Made by a program: the position numbers and the translations under genes. Positions 43,457 to 56,035 of a DNA stretch of 64,000 bases are shown here, piece after piece. The DNA is from Bathymodiolus brooksi. Lineage: Eukaryota > Mollusca > Bivalvia > Mytilida > Modiolidae. The stretch lies in assembly GCA_963680875.1 (NCBI GenBank), contig OY804588.1:78888829-78952828 (forward strand). Reading direction: 5' to 3'. Position 1 is the stretch's first letter. Every line of letters starts with the position of its first letter. Under the pieces are notes generated by a model. That model was not told the origin of the DNA. It worked only from the letters and a program-made list of their open reading frames with translations, and searched no databases.

Positions 43457-44500
43457 TTAATAATTCGATTATATGATAAGACAATTATCATCTATCAGCC
43501 AATCTATATGGGGAAACAATTAACTATATATCATCTACAAGCTTATATTAGAATATAATCATTCAACAATAATCCTCAGACCAGATTACCAGACAAAACA
43601 TTGATCAACTATCGCAGCGTCCAGATGGTATGATGCAAACAATGGCCAATCAAAGTCCTTACCATATCAAATTACAAAGCAATTAAATACCAACCATCTC
43701 TCGAGCATATGAAATTACAATGCAAATAGCCAACATTTAAAACAGATCAGTTAATATGAAAAGAAACTAGCCACCTATCTTTTCCTGATCAAATTATATG
43801 AAGAAGAAAACAAAAACAATTATACAACTATCATCTCCTGTCCAGATTATATGAGAAGAAGGTTAGCCAATTATCATCTCCTGACTAGATTATATGACGA
43901 AACAATTCGACACATATCATCTCCCGACCATATTTTATGTCAAGACAATTAGCCTACTGTCATCTCATAACTAGATTATATAACAAGACAATTAGCCAAT
44001 TATCATCTCCTGACCAGATTATATGACAAGACAATTAGCCAACTATCATCTCCTGAGCAGGTTATATGACAAGACAATTAGCCAACTATCATCTCCTGAG
44101 CAGATTATATGACAAGACAATTAGCCAACTATCATCTCCTGACTAGATTATACGACAAGACAATTAGACAACGATAATCTCCTAACCAGATTATATGACA
44201 AGACAATTAGACAACTATCATCTCCTGACAATATTATATGACAGGACAAGTAGACAACAATAATCTCCTGACTAGATTATATGACAAGAAAATTATCCAT
44301 CTATCATCTCCTCACCTGATTTAATACAACTCGACCAGATTATATGACAAGAAAATTAGCAAACTCTAATCCTCATAGAAAAGATCATAGGACAAAGCAA
44401 ATTAGCCCAACTTAATCTATCTCTACCAGATTACATGACAAAAAATAGCCAAGCTTAATCCACATCTACCAGATTATAGGACAACCGTTCGGTCAACTAT
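43457..44500. repeat. 43-bp minisatellite array (right), same core as 1-1105
   Basis: Degenerate monomers contain GATTATATGACAAGACAATT, then AGCCAACTATCATCTCCTGA. The period is 43 bp in the best-kept part (44058 to 44101). Both edges decay gradually: before 43800 and after 44320 the units are barely recognisable. The core of 20 bases and a following AACTAT are shared with the array at the left end of the window, while the spacer differs (T-rich there, ATCATCTCCTGACC here). Confidence 0.9.
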
Positions 44501-45225
44501 CATACATCACTTGTTAATTACGTATGATATATTTTCATTGATTAATATTAATTAATATTACCTGCCATTTTGACTGTTCAGTTGAGATCACTATGACCAT
44601 ATAAAACATACAAACCAACTTCATACGGTTCAGATTTAATCTTTAAAAACTCACATGATGAACATATGATATTAATTTATCTGTAAACAAGGTTAGACAA
44701 TAGAACGTCCTCGTTATCTGTCAAAATCATCATATACAGCGTAAATTAATAAAATAAGAAGTACATTAAACATATTGTTATACAATTAGGAGGTACAGAC
44801 ACTTCAATAAAAAGCGGCGGGATAAAGCTATTATTATTGGTACAAGCTCCTCTTACGTATCTACCATATCACTGCACCTGTATTTAAAAGTATTTAATAA
44901 TTATAATTAAGACTTCAGACACAATTACGCTCTCTAGTATTTTATGTCCCTTCCATTCCAATATATTACTCATACCAATATGACAGGACAAGCTAAGAAA
45001 ATGTTACATGTCACCTTGATACATTGATTTAAAGGAGAACATATTTCTTCAATAACTGACACCGAAAAGTGAGAGATAGAAATTTACTGTATCATAAGTA
45101 AAAACTCATTTTAAAAAGGGGGAATGTTAAGATAAAATGTTCGAAAGAAAAAGAGATAGAAATACCACATGAATGTACATATACTTAAACTTTAGACCAC
45201 ATACCACTTGTATGGTCTTTAGTTT
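44501..45225. other. Single-copy AT-rich DNA
   Basis: No gene or repeat recognised. An imperfect hairpin (AGACCACATAC with GTATGGTCT) lies at 45194-45218, just beside the tRNA-like sequence. Confidence 0.5.
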
Positions 45226-45297
45226 GACTCGATAGCGCCGCGAACCCACAATATACCGCACTCAAATCAAGAACACTAACCATTACACTATCGATGC
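45226..45297 (-). pseudogene. tRNA-like sequence, decayed (tRNA pseudogene or SINE head)
   Basis: On the minus strand a 72-base segment has tRNA proportions. It has an A-box-like TAGTGTAATGGTTAG, a B-box-like GGGTTCGCGGC, and an anticodon stem-loop in which five pairs form if G-U is allowed, with loop TTGATTT (position 33 is T, anticodon position GAT). The acceptor arms GCATCGA and TCGAGTC give five of seven pairs, and the T stem is poor. The weak stems argue against a working tRNA. Such a sequence is typical of a tRNA-derived SINE head or an old tRNA pseudogene. No clear SINE body or tail is visible next to it. Confidence 0.45.
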
Positions 45298-45668
45298 GGT
45301 TCAGTCCTAAATTATTAAGAATATTTCACTATTATTGCAGAACTGTTTCAATAATATTGGTACTGCATTAATCTTATTTTTCAGTTCTATTAGTTGATCA
45401 ATAGTCTGATTATCGGTTGCGTTTTTTTTATATTTGTGGTTATCTTTGAAATATACTATAACTATGTGCTGTTTCTGTTACGTTTGTAGCTTCATATATG
45501 TAAGAAGTGATTTACTTGCTATCAATCTGGTAATAACTGTAGTTAAAGATGTGCCTTCAAACGTGGTGGTCACATTTGTAATTAAGGATTTGTTTGTATA
45601 CATTTTTGTTATATTTGTAATTAAGGATTTATTTGTATACAATGTGGTGATATTTGTTATTAATTAAA
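45298..45668. other. Single-copy DNA with a short 39-bp direct repeat
   Basis: ATTTGTAATTAAGGATTTG at 45574 recurs at 45613 and, partly, at 45652, giving a 39-bp direct repeat of a little over two units (45574-45665). An open frame of 77 codons at 45434-45667 includes it and reads IKDLFVY twice. It has hydrophobic composition but no recognisable domain, and I do not call it a gene. Confidence 0.5.
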
Positions 45669-45760
45669 CATTAGAGAAAACCAAACGGACAATCAAGGAT
45701 GATAAATCCAGAGACACTGGAAACATTGGGCATTCAAGATATAGGACGAAGAAAAAAAGC
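45669..45760 (+). repeat. Unexpanded relative of the 39-bp minisatellite locus
   Basis: The stretch runs TTAGAGAAAACC, ATCAAGGATG, then AAATCCAGAGACACTGG, AAACATTGGG and GGACGAAGA. The locus at 46207-46770 has the same flanks in the same order (GTTAGAGAACACC, ATCAAAGATG, then ACACGACGAAGAC), but with about 13 tandem copies of the middle part. This is therefore a single-copy paralogue of the sequence from which the minisatellite grew. Confidence 0.6.
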
Positions 45761-46206
45761 TAATAAAAACAATTAAAACAAATATGATAGAAAGTTATGA
45801 AATAAAAAGAATGACCCACAACACAAAACAGAAACTAAAATGATGAACAATATAGGTACCCCCAAAAGACGAGTATTAACCCAGGTTTGTGGGATGGGTA
45901 AGTAGGACGGATACAAAAACAACCAAAAACAAATTCAAAAGCAATACGGACCTAAAAAAAAAAACAATGTCCGAACCATTGTTCTTAGGAATTTCCCGTT
46001 TTTCCAAAATGAAATTTCCGGCGCAAGATATACTAGCTATTATTTTTAGAAACAACCGACATGCTCATATTCATTTCGTCTCAATTGTTTATACACCGAA
46101 AAGACATTTAATATGAGAGATCAATACGCATTGTATATTATTTATGTATGTTGGGGAAATTGTATTTGTATGTGTGTGAAAGAAATATCTACATCTTAAA
46201 AACAAA
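45761..46206. other. Single-copy DNA between related loci
   Basis: A-rich sequence with no recognised feature. The open frame of 75 codons at 45889-46116 has no domain that I know. Confidence 0.45.
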
Positions 46207-46238
46207 TGTTAGAGAACACCGAAAGTGCTATCAAAGAT

Positions 46239-46755
46239 GGACAATCCAGAGAAACTGGCAACATAGGGTACACAAATGGACAATCCAGAGAAACTGGCAA
46301 CATAGGATACACAAATAGACAATCCAGAGAAACTGGCAACATAGGGTACACAAATGGACAATCCAGAGAAACTGACAACATAGGGTACACAAATAGACAA
46401 TCCAGAGAAACTGGCAACATAGGGTACAGAAATGGACAATCCAATCCAGAGAAACTGGGAACATAGGGTACACAAATGGACAATCCAGAGAAACTGGCAA
46501 CATAGGGTACACAAATGGACAATCCAGAGAAACTGGCAACATAGGGTACACAAATGGACAATCCAGAGAAACTGGCAACATAGGGTACACAAATGGACAA
46601 TCTAATCCAGAGAAACTGGCACCATAGGGTACACAAATGGACAATCCAGAGAAACTGGCAACATAGGGTACACAAATGAACAATCCAGAGAAACTGGCAA
46701 CATAGGGTACACAAATGGACAATCCAGAGAAACTGGCAACATAGGGTACACACGA
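46239..46755. repeat. 39-bp minisatellite
   Basis: About 13 very similar monomers contain GACAATCCAGAGAAACTGGC, then AACATAGGGTACACAAATG. Two units (near 46436 and 46598) carry a 5-bp duplication, giving AATCCAATCC or AATCTAATCC. This shifts the reading frame and explains why several overlapping open frames (for example 46196-46768, minus) change from one 13-residue repeat to another. High similarity between units suggests recent expansion. I do not regard the open frames as genes. Confidence 0.95.
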
Positions 46756-46770
46756 CGAAGACAAACAACT

Positions 46771-48007
46771 ATGTGCAAGCTAAAACAAGTAGCATAAATA
46801 AGACATGAGTCATAATGCAAACAACTGGAGGTAAAGACGAACTATTATATACTCTAACTCTAGTAATACACAGTACTTGTTGTCATTGGTTACTTTTCAC
46901 GGATGTCATAACCAATGATTACAAGGGTACTACTTAGAATGGGCCACCATGTTGAATTTCTCAAATCCAAGAACAATTTATTGTAATATTATCACAGTTA
47001 ATCTAAAGCAAAAACAGTTCAAGTGATTTAATAGTTGAAATATATCGTTTTTGCTTCGTAAGGTTGGAATATCTTGTTTTTCATTTTACTCTTGTAACTT
47101 GTAATTTTATCACGTTTCTGATTATCTTTTTGGTACAATCTGTATCTTGAATCTTTTAATTGTTGCTAAATTAATATATTTTATATGTAAGCATGTGGAT
47201 AATTTGCTTAGTATGTTGATATAAGTTGTATCTGATCCAATTATTGTATACCTAAGCAATGTACTAAGTTCTATCTAATCTATAAACAGATTGTTGACAT
47301 TTCAGACTGATATTGTAGGCCCTTCGATATCAGTCCGACTACAGCAATGTACAGACCAAAGTTGGGAATATTGGTACATCTAACACAGACATACAGACGG
47401 ACGGTAATGTCACACAAACAGTCACTGCAAACATTAACGACTACGACCGTAGCCATGGTAATAACAGTGCAATATTCACAAAAACATAGAATGAGTATAT
47501 ACATATGATATATTTTACATAAGAATATGTTGTAATTGTTATCGTCGGTTTTTTCCCCGTTCGAGTCAGTACAAAGCCATACAGATAGTCTAAGTTGTAT
47601 CACCGTTCAAATGTAATAGTAAAGGCGGCTAAGCTCTAAGTCAGAATGGAGTCATATTTAATAGAGGATTGTTACTCCGATGAGCTGGAAAGAGTAAAAT
47701 TACTCATCATAGTATTGATATCACATAAATCATCATTATCATCTCGTCAGAGGTTTGTGTGTTTTCAACATGATGTAGGTGATAAATTGCTCACTTGACG
47801 TTGAATTAACAATCACTCGCTTCAAGTAACAAAAGATAAGGAAATACCACTTAGATAATGTAGATTAGTACACAGTGTACATACCATTCCGGAACACTTG
47901 AGTTTGTAGCGAGTTCGTGGTGCTCAATCATTAGTATAATGTGTATTTGTCGACTGTTATTTGTTGTGTTCTTTTCTTTCGTCCATCGTATTATTTGATC
48001 TTCTTCA
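46771..48007. other. Single-copy DNA
   Basis: No supported gene. A 107-codon minus-strand open frame at 47280-47603 has no recognisable domain. A short inverted repeat (GACTGATAT with ATATCAGTC) lies near 47308-47333. The last 50 bases grade into the 28-bp satellite. Confidence 0.5.
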
Positions 48008-49146
48008 ATTTGATAACCCGTGTGATACCTTCAAAATGTTTTATACCATGTGATACCTTCAAACTGCTTTATACCATGTGATACCTTCAAACTATTCTAT
48101 ATCATGTGATACCATCAAACTGTTTTGTAGAGTGTAGTACCTTCAAATGTTGTATACCATGTGATACATTCAAACTGTTTATACCATGTGATACCTTCAA
48201 ACTGTTCTATACAATGCGATGCCTTCATACTGTTTATACCATTTGATACCTTCAAACTGTTCTATATCATGTGATACTTTCAACTTGTTTATATCCTGTG
48301 ATACCTTCAAACTGTTCTATAGCATGTGTTACCTTCAAACTGTTTATATCACGTGGACCCTTTAAACTGTTCAATATCATGTGATACCTTCAACTTGTAT
48401 ATATCCTTTGATACCTTCAAACTGTTTTATACCATGTGATACCTTCAAACTGTTTTATATCATTTGATATCCTCAAACTGCTTATACCATGTGATACTTT
48501 CAAACTGTTTGAAACCATGTGATACCTTCAAACTGTTTTATATCATTTGATATCCTCAAACTGCTTATACCATGTGATACTTTCAAACTGTTTGAAACCA
48601 TGTGATACCTTCAAACTGTGCTATGCCATGTGATACATTCAAACCGTTTTAGACAATGTAACACCTTCAAACTGTTTTGTACCATGTGATACCTTCAAGC
48701 TGGTATATGCCATGTGACCCATTCAAACTGTTCTAAAAGATGTGATACCTTCAAACAGTTTTGTATCGTGTGATATCTTCACACTGTTCTATATCATTTG
48801 AAGCATTCAAACCGTTTTGTACCATGTGGTACCTTCAAACTCTTTTATACCATGTAAAACATTCAAATTGTTTTGTACCATGTGATACCTCTACACTGTA
48901 TTAGACCATGCGCCACCTTCAAACTGTTTGAAACCATGTGATACCTTCAAACTGTTTAATACCATGTGATACCTTCAAACTGTTTTATACCATGTGATAC
49001 CTTCAAGCTGATTTATACCATGTGATACATTCAAACTTTGTTATGCCATGTGATACCCTCAAACTGTTTAATAACATGTGATTCTTTCAAACTGTTTTAT
49101 ACCATGTGATATCTTCAAATTGTTCATTCCATGTGATACCTTCAGC

Positions 49147-49182
49147 AAACTGTGAAAACGTAATGACCCTTACTTTGTATGC
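49147..49182 (+). repeat. Short remnant of the large cassette
   Basis: AACTGTGAAAACGTAATGAC followed by CCTTACTTTGTA matches the cassette text at 51494-51523 (AACTGTGAAAATCGTAATGA, then CCCTGACTTGGTAC). It is flanked directly by 28-bp monomers on both sides. It shows that the first satellite block once carried, or received by recombination, a cassette that was almost wholly lost. Confidence 0.7.
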
Positions 49183-51392
49183 CTTCAAACTGTTTTATAC
49201 CATGTGATACCTTCAAGCTGATTTATACCATGTGATACATTCAAACTTTGTTATGCCATGTGATACCCTCAAACTGTTTAATACCATGTGATACCCTCAA
49301 ACTGTTTAATACCATGTGATACCTTCAAACTGTGTTATACCATGTGATACCTTCAAACTGTTCTATACCTTGCGCTACCTTCAAGCTGATATATACCATG
49401 TGATACCCTCAAAATGTTTAATACCATGTGATTCCTTCAACTGTTCATACCATGTGATACCTTCAACAAACGTTGTTTTATACCATGTTATTCTTTCAAT
49501 CTGTTTTTTACCGTGTGATGCATTCAAAATGTGTTATACTATGTGATACCTTCAAACTGTTTATACAATATGATACATCCAAACTATTTTATGCCATGTG
49601 ATACCTTCAAACTGTTTTATACCATGTGATATCTTCAAACTGTTGTATGACATGTGATACATTCAAACTGTTTGATACCATATGATGCATTCAAGCTGTT
49701 TTATAACATATGCTACTTTTAATATGTTTTATATCATGTAATACTTTCAAACTGTTTATACAATAGGATACATTCAAACTGTTTGATATCCTGTGATACA
49801 TTCAAACTGTATATATACCATGTGATACCTTCAAACTGTGTTAAACTAAGTGACACCTTCAAACTGTTTGAAACCATGTGATTACTTCAAACTTTTTTAT
49901 GCCATGTGATACATTCAAACTGTTTTAAACCATGTAATTGCTTCAAGCTTTGTTATACCATGTGATACCATCAAATGTTTTATTATACCATGTGATACCT
50001 GCAAATTGTTTTATACCATGTGATACCCTCAAGCTGATTTATACCATGTGATACATTCAAACTTTGTTATGCCATATAATACCTTCAAAATGATTACTAC
50101 TATGTGATACCTTCAAACTGTTTCATACCATGTGATATCTTCAACAAGCTTGTTTTTATTACCATGTGATACTTTCAATCTGCTATATGTCATGTGATAC
50201 TTTCAATCTGTTCAATACCACATGATACCTTTATTCTGTTTTATATCATGTGATGCCCTCAAACTGTTTATACCATGTGATATTTTCAATCTGTTTTATA
50301 CCATGTGATGTATTCAAACTGTTTTATACTATGTGATACCTTTAATCTGTTTTATATAATGTAATACCTTCAAACTGTTTATTCCATGTGATACTTTCAA
50401 TCGGTTTTATACCATGTGATGCATTCAAACTGTTTTATGCCATGTGATACCTTCAAACTGTTTATACCATATGATACATTCAAACTGTTTTATACCATGT
50501 GATACCTTCAAAATGTTTTATACCATGTGATACCTTCAAACTGTGTTATACCATATGATATCTTCAAATTGTTCATACCATGTAATACCTTCAACAAACT
50601 TTTTATATCATGTGATACTTTCAATCTGTTTGATACCATGTGATGCATTCAAACTGTTTTATATCATGTGATACCTTCAAACTGTTGTATGCCATGTGAT
50701 ATATTTAAACTGTTTATACGATGTGATACCTTCAAACTGTTTTATATCATGTGATACCTTCAAACTGTTTTATATCATGTGATACCTTCAAACTGTTGTA
50801 TGCCATGTGATATATTTAAACTGTTTTATACGATGTGATACCTTCAAACTGTTTTATTCCATGTGATACCTTTAATCTGTTTTATATCATGTGATACCTT
50901 CAAACTGTTTATACCATATGATACATTCAAACTGTTTTATATCATGTGATACCTTCAAACTGTTGTATGCCATGTGATATATTTAAACTGTTTTATACGA
51001 TGTGATACCTTCAAACTGTTTTATACCATGTGATACCTACAAACTGTTTTATATCATGTGATACCTTCAAACTGTTGTATGCCATGTGATATATTCAAAC
51101 TGTTTTATACCATGTGATACCTTCAACCTGTTTTATACCATGTGATACCTTCAAATTGTTCATACCATGTGATACCTTCAAACTGTTTCATACCATGTGA
51201 TATCTTCAAATTGTTCATGCCATGTGATACCTTCAACAAACGTTTTTTTTTACCATGTGATGCTTTCAATCTGTTTTATATCATGTTATACTTTTAATCT
51301 GTTTTATACCACTTGATGCATTCAAACTGTGTTATACCACGTGATACCTTTAATATGTTTTATATCATGTGATACCTTCAAACTGTTTATAC

Positions 51393-52356
51393 AATAAGAG
51401 TAATAACAAAATTACCGAACTCCGAACAATCTTACAAAGGGAAAGTCAAAACTCATAAGTATATAAACACACAAAATCAGTCAACAATCGGAAAACTGTG
51501 AAAATCGTAATGACCCTGACTTGGTACAGGCATTTCTAAAGAAATGGTAGGTTGAATCAGATTTTAAAGCGCCAAACATTCCGCTTTCATTACGGCTCAA
51601 AGTTTCCGGCTGTCACTATGACAGTATGTATAACAATACTTGAACAAAACAGGTAAAACAGTTGTCAAAGCAGCACCAATCTCAGTGAAGCAAATGTCAA
51701 AGACACTTTTACGTCACACATTGATAAACAAATATTTTTAGCATTTTTGTTGACACCTTATCTTTATGCATTTTCACTATGTGAAAATCCATCGTTTATA
51801 ATCTTTTCTGCAGAAACGGAATATATTTCGACAAAATCTTGGTATCGGAATATAAACTTTTTAAGAGATTGAATAAGGCGAATCTTTTGATAGCCCTGGT
51901 CCAGTAGCCTGTTTCTCAGATGAAGATGACGTTTCAGGAAATCAGAATAATTATTACAGTCCCTTGCATAGCGAAGATGTAAACACCATATGTAGGAGAA
52001 GCTGGTATATTACTGCACATATTTGGTAAATTTATGATTTTAAAATTTATGATAAACGGGACGTTTATCATAAATTTTAGTATTGATTTGACCACTGTCG
52101 TCAAATTCGAGGTATAAGTCCAAAACTATTGCGGACGAAGCGGTATCTGTGGTCTTATTAACTTCCAGCTCTGGAGGATATATCAATGGAAGAAATTCTG
52201 CAAATTTAGAATTATTGATAGATAAAACGTCATCAATATACCTGTATGTGAAATTACAGGCTCTAGTCTCATGAATCTTCTTATCTTTTACAAGCTTTTG
52301 AAGAAACTCCGACTCATATGAATATAAAAATAAATCGGCTAGAGGAGGGGCACAAT
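51393..52356. repeat. Large cassette, copy 1
   Basis: Non-satellite DNA starts at TAAGAGTAATAACAAAATTA and ends at GGGGCACAAT. The left 370 bp contains GACTTGGTACAGGCATTTCT and TAAAGCGCCAAACATTCCGC, which resemble a dispersed repeat that I recall from bivalves. The right part is a reverse transcriptase relic on the minus strand. The same junctions with the satellite occur in all complete copies, so the cassette was captured once and amplified with its surroundings. Confidence 0.85.
51764..52356 (-). pseudogene. Reverse transcriptase relic in cassette 1
   Basis: The minus strand reads CAPPLADLFLYSYESEFLQK, then NFTYRYIDDVLSI with the YIDD catalytic box, then LIYPPELEV and LDLYLEFDDSGQ up to YDKR. 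There the normal continuation is replaced by one arm of a 17-bp inverted repeat (52046-52082). Afterwards the family signature CSNIPASPTYGVYI is found near 51990. A deletion of about 11 bases after GVYI shifts the frame, and a further stretch YARDCNNYSDFLKRHLHLRN runs to a natural-looking stop at 51764-51766. The protein lacks everything upstream of the palm. The ATG at 52369 lies in satellite DNA across the junction and is not an original start. It is non-functional. Compared with copies 2 and 3 it also has SASF changed to SAIV. Confidence 0.8.
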
Positions 52357-52502
52357 ATGATACCTGCAAACTGTTTTATACCATGTGATACCTTCAAACT
52401 GTTTTATACCATGTGATACCTTCAAACTGTTTATATCATGTGATACCTTCAAACTGTTTTATACCATGCGATACATTCAAACTGTTTTATACCATGTGAT
52501 AC

Positions 52503-52610
52503 ATGTGAAAAAAAATGTTAATCATTATTATTTTATTACGAGGGTATAGTCAATCACAGTTCCTTTCTCTTTCAGGAACGACAATCACATTACCTCGTTA
52601 TTTTGCAATG
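52503..52610. repeat. 108-bp cassette, copy 1
   Basis: ATGTGAAAAAAAATG, then ATTATTTTATTACGAGGGTA, a CAATCACA direct repeat (52551 and 52582) enclosing GTTCCT and AGGAAC (a 6-bp inverted pair at 52559-52564 and 52574-52579), and ACCTCGTTATTTTGCAATGT. Satellite monomers flank it on both sides. It occurs twice in each large unit. The origin is unknown. Confidence 0.85.
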
Positions 52611-53122
52611 TGATGCATTCAAATTGTATCATACCATGTGATACCTTCAAGCTGATTTATACCATGTGATACATTCAAACTTTGTTATCCCATGTGATAC
52701 CCTCAACCTGTTTAATACCATGTGATACCTTCAAACTATTTTATACCATGTGATACCTTCAAACTGTTTTATACCATTGGATACATTCAAACTTTGTTAT
52801 GCCATGTGATACCCTCAAACTGTTTAATACCATGTGATTCCTTCAAACTGTTCATACCATGTGATACCTTCAACAAACGTTGTTTTATACCATGTTATTC
52901 TTTCAATCTGTTTTTTACCATGTGATGCATTCAAACTGTGCTATACCATGTGATACCATTAATCTGTTTTATATCATGTGATACCTTCAAACTGTTTATC
53001 CAATATGATACATCCAAACTATGTTATGCCATGTGATAACTTCAAACTGTTTTATACCATGTGATATCTTCAAACTGTTGCATGACATGTGATACATTCA
53101 AACTGTTTGATACCATGTAATA

Positions 53123-53230
53123 CATGTAAAAAAAATTGTTCATCATTATTATTTTATTACGAGGGTATAGTCAATCACAGTTCCTTTCTCTTTCAGGAAC
53201 GACAATCACAGTACCTCTTTATTTTGTAAT
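53123..53230. repeat. 108-bp cassette, copy 2
   Basis: Same sequence as copy 1, with ATGTAAAAAAAATTGTTCATC at the start and TTTTGTAATG near the end. These two differences mark a second subtype, found at the second position in each large unit. Confidence 0.85.
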
Positions 53231-56035
53231 GTGATGCATTCAAACTTTGTTTTACCATGTGATACCTTCAAGCTGATTTATACCATGTGATACATTCAAG
53301 CTTTGCTATGCAATGTGATACCCTCAAAATGTTTAATACCATATGATATCTTCAAACTGTTTTATACCATGTGATACCTTCAAGCTGTTTTTTACCATGT
53401 GATAACTTCAAACTGTTTTATACCATGTGATGCATTCAATCTGTTTAATACCATGTGATACCTTCAAGCTGATTTATACCATGTGATACATTCAAACTTT
53501 GCTATGCAATTTGATACCCTCAAAATGTTTAATACCATGTGATACCTTCAAACTGTTTTATACCATGTGATATCTTCAAACTGATTTATACCATGTGATG
53601 CAGTCAAACTTTGCTATGCAATTTGATACCCTCAAAATGTTTAATACCATGTGATACCTTCAAACTTTTTTATGCCATGTGATACCCTCAAAATGTTTAA
53701 TACCATATGATATCTTCAAACTGTTTTATACCATGTGATGCATTCAATCTGTTTAATACCATGTGATACCTTCAAGCTGATTTATACCATGTGATACATT
53801 CAAACTTTGCTATTCAATTTGATACCCTCAAAATGTTTAATACCATGTGATACCTTCAAACTGTTTTATACCATGTGATACCTTCAAACTGATTTATACC
53901 ATGTGATGCAGTCAAACTTTGCTATGCAATTTGATACCCTCAAAATGTTTAATACCATGTGATACCTTCAAACTTTTTTATGCCATGTGATACCTTCAAA
54001 CTGTTTAATACCATGTGATGCTTTCAATCTGTTTTATACCATGTGATACCTTATAGCTGATTTATACCATGTGATACATTCAAACTTTGTAATGTAATAT
54101 GATACCCTTAAAATGTTTAATACCATGTGATACCTTCAAACTGTTTTATACCATGTGATATCTTCAAATTATTCATACCATGTGATACCTTCAACAAACT
54201 GTTGTTTATACCATGTGATACTTTCAATCTGTTTTATACCATATGCTACTTTTAATATGTTTTATATCATGTAATACTTTCAAACTGTTTATACAATAGG
54301 ATACATTCAAACTGTTTGATATCCTGTGATACATTCAAACTGTTATATACCATGTGAAACATTCAAACTGTGTTAAACTAAGTGACACCTTTAAACTGTT
54401 TGAAACCATGTGATAACTTCAAACTGTTTTATGCCATGTGATACATTCAAACTGTTTTAAACCATGTAATAGCTTCAAGCTGTGTTATACCATGTGATAC
54501 CATCAAATGTTTTATTATACCATGTGATACCTGCAAATTGTTTTATACCATGTGATACCCTCAAGCTGATTTATACCATGTGATACATTCAAACTTTGTT
54601 ATGCCATATGATACCTTCAAAATGATTAATACTATGTGTTACCTTCAAACTGTTTCATACCATGTGATATCTTCAAATTGTTCATACCATGTGATACCTT
54701 CAACAAGCTTGTTTTTATTACCATGTGATACTTTCAATCTGTTATATGTCATGTGATACTTTCAATCTGTTTTATACCACATGATACCTTTAATCTGTTT
54801 TATATCATGTGATGCCTTCAAACTGTTTATACCATGTGATATTTTCAATCTGTTTTATACCATGTGATGTATTCAAACTGTTTTATACCATGTGATACCT
54901 TTAATCTGTGTAATATCATGTAATACCTTGAAACTGTTTATACCATGTGATAGTTTCAATCGGTTTTATACCATGTGATGCATTCAAACTGTTTTATGCC
55001 ATGTGATACCTTTAATCTGTTTTATATCATGTGATGCCTTCAAACTTTTTATACTATATGATACATTCAAACTGTTTTATAACATGTGATACCTTCAAAC
55101 TGTTTTATACCATGTGATACCTTCAAACTGTTTTATACCATGTGATACCTTCAAACTGTTTTATACCATGTGATACCTTCAAGCTGTTCTATACCATGTG
55201 ATATCTTCAAATTGTTCATACCATGTGATACCTTCAACAAACTTTTTATATCATGTGATACTTTCAATCTGTTTGATACCATGTGATGCATTCAAACTGT
55301 TTTATATCATGTGATACCTTCAAACTGTTGTAGCCATGTGATATATTTAAACTGTTTATACGATGCGATACTTTCAAACTGTTTTATACCATGTGATACC
55401 TTCAAACTGTTTTATATCATGTGATACCTTCAAACTGTTGTATGCCATGTGATATATTTAAACTGTTTTATACGATGTGATACCTTCAAACTGTTATATA
55501 CCATGTGATACCTTTGATCTGTTTTATATCATGTGATACCTTCAAACTGTTTATACCATATGATACATTCAAACTGTTTTATATCATGTGATACCTTCAA
55601 ACTGTTGTATGCCATGTGATATATTTAAACTGTTTTATACGATGTGATACCTTCAAACTGTTTTATACCATGTCATACCTACAAACTGTTTTATATCATG
55701 TGATACCTTCAAACTGTTGTATGCCATGTGATATATTCAAACTGTTTTATACCATGTGATACCTTCAAACTGTTGTATACCATGTGATACCTTCAAACTG
55801 TTCATACCATGTGATACCTTCAAACTGTTTTATACCATGTGCTATCTTCAAATTGTTCATGCCATGTGATACCTTCAACAAACGTTTTTTTTACCATGTG
55901 ATGCTTTCAATCTGTTTTATATCATGTTATACTTTCAATCTGTTTTATACCATGTGATGCATTCAAACTGTTTTATACCATGTGATACCTTTAATATGTT
56001 TTATATCATGTGATACCTTCAAACTGTTTATACAA

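Noticed and set aside
46196..46820. Overlapping open frames of 72-190 codons over the 39-bp repeat
   Set aside because: All are translations of the minisatellite (39 is a multiple of three). Frame changes coincide with the 5-bp duplications.
47280..47603. 107-codon minus-strand open frame as a gene
   Set aside because: No recognisable domain, no supporting signals, and similar lengths are expected by chance.
52040..52369. Intact 109-codon reverse transcriptase gene starting at the ATG near 52369
   Set aside because: The ATG lies in satellite sequence beyond the cassette junction, the frame is cut by the inverted repeat, and the rest of the domain continues in other frames.
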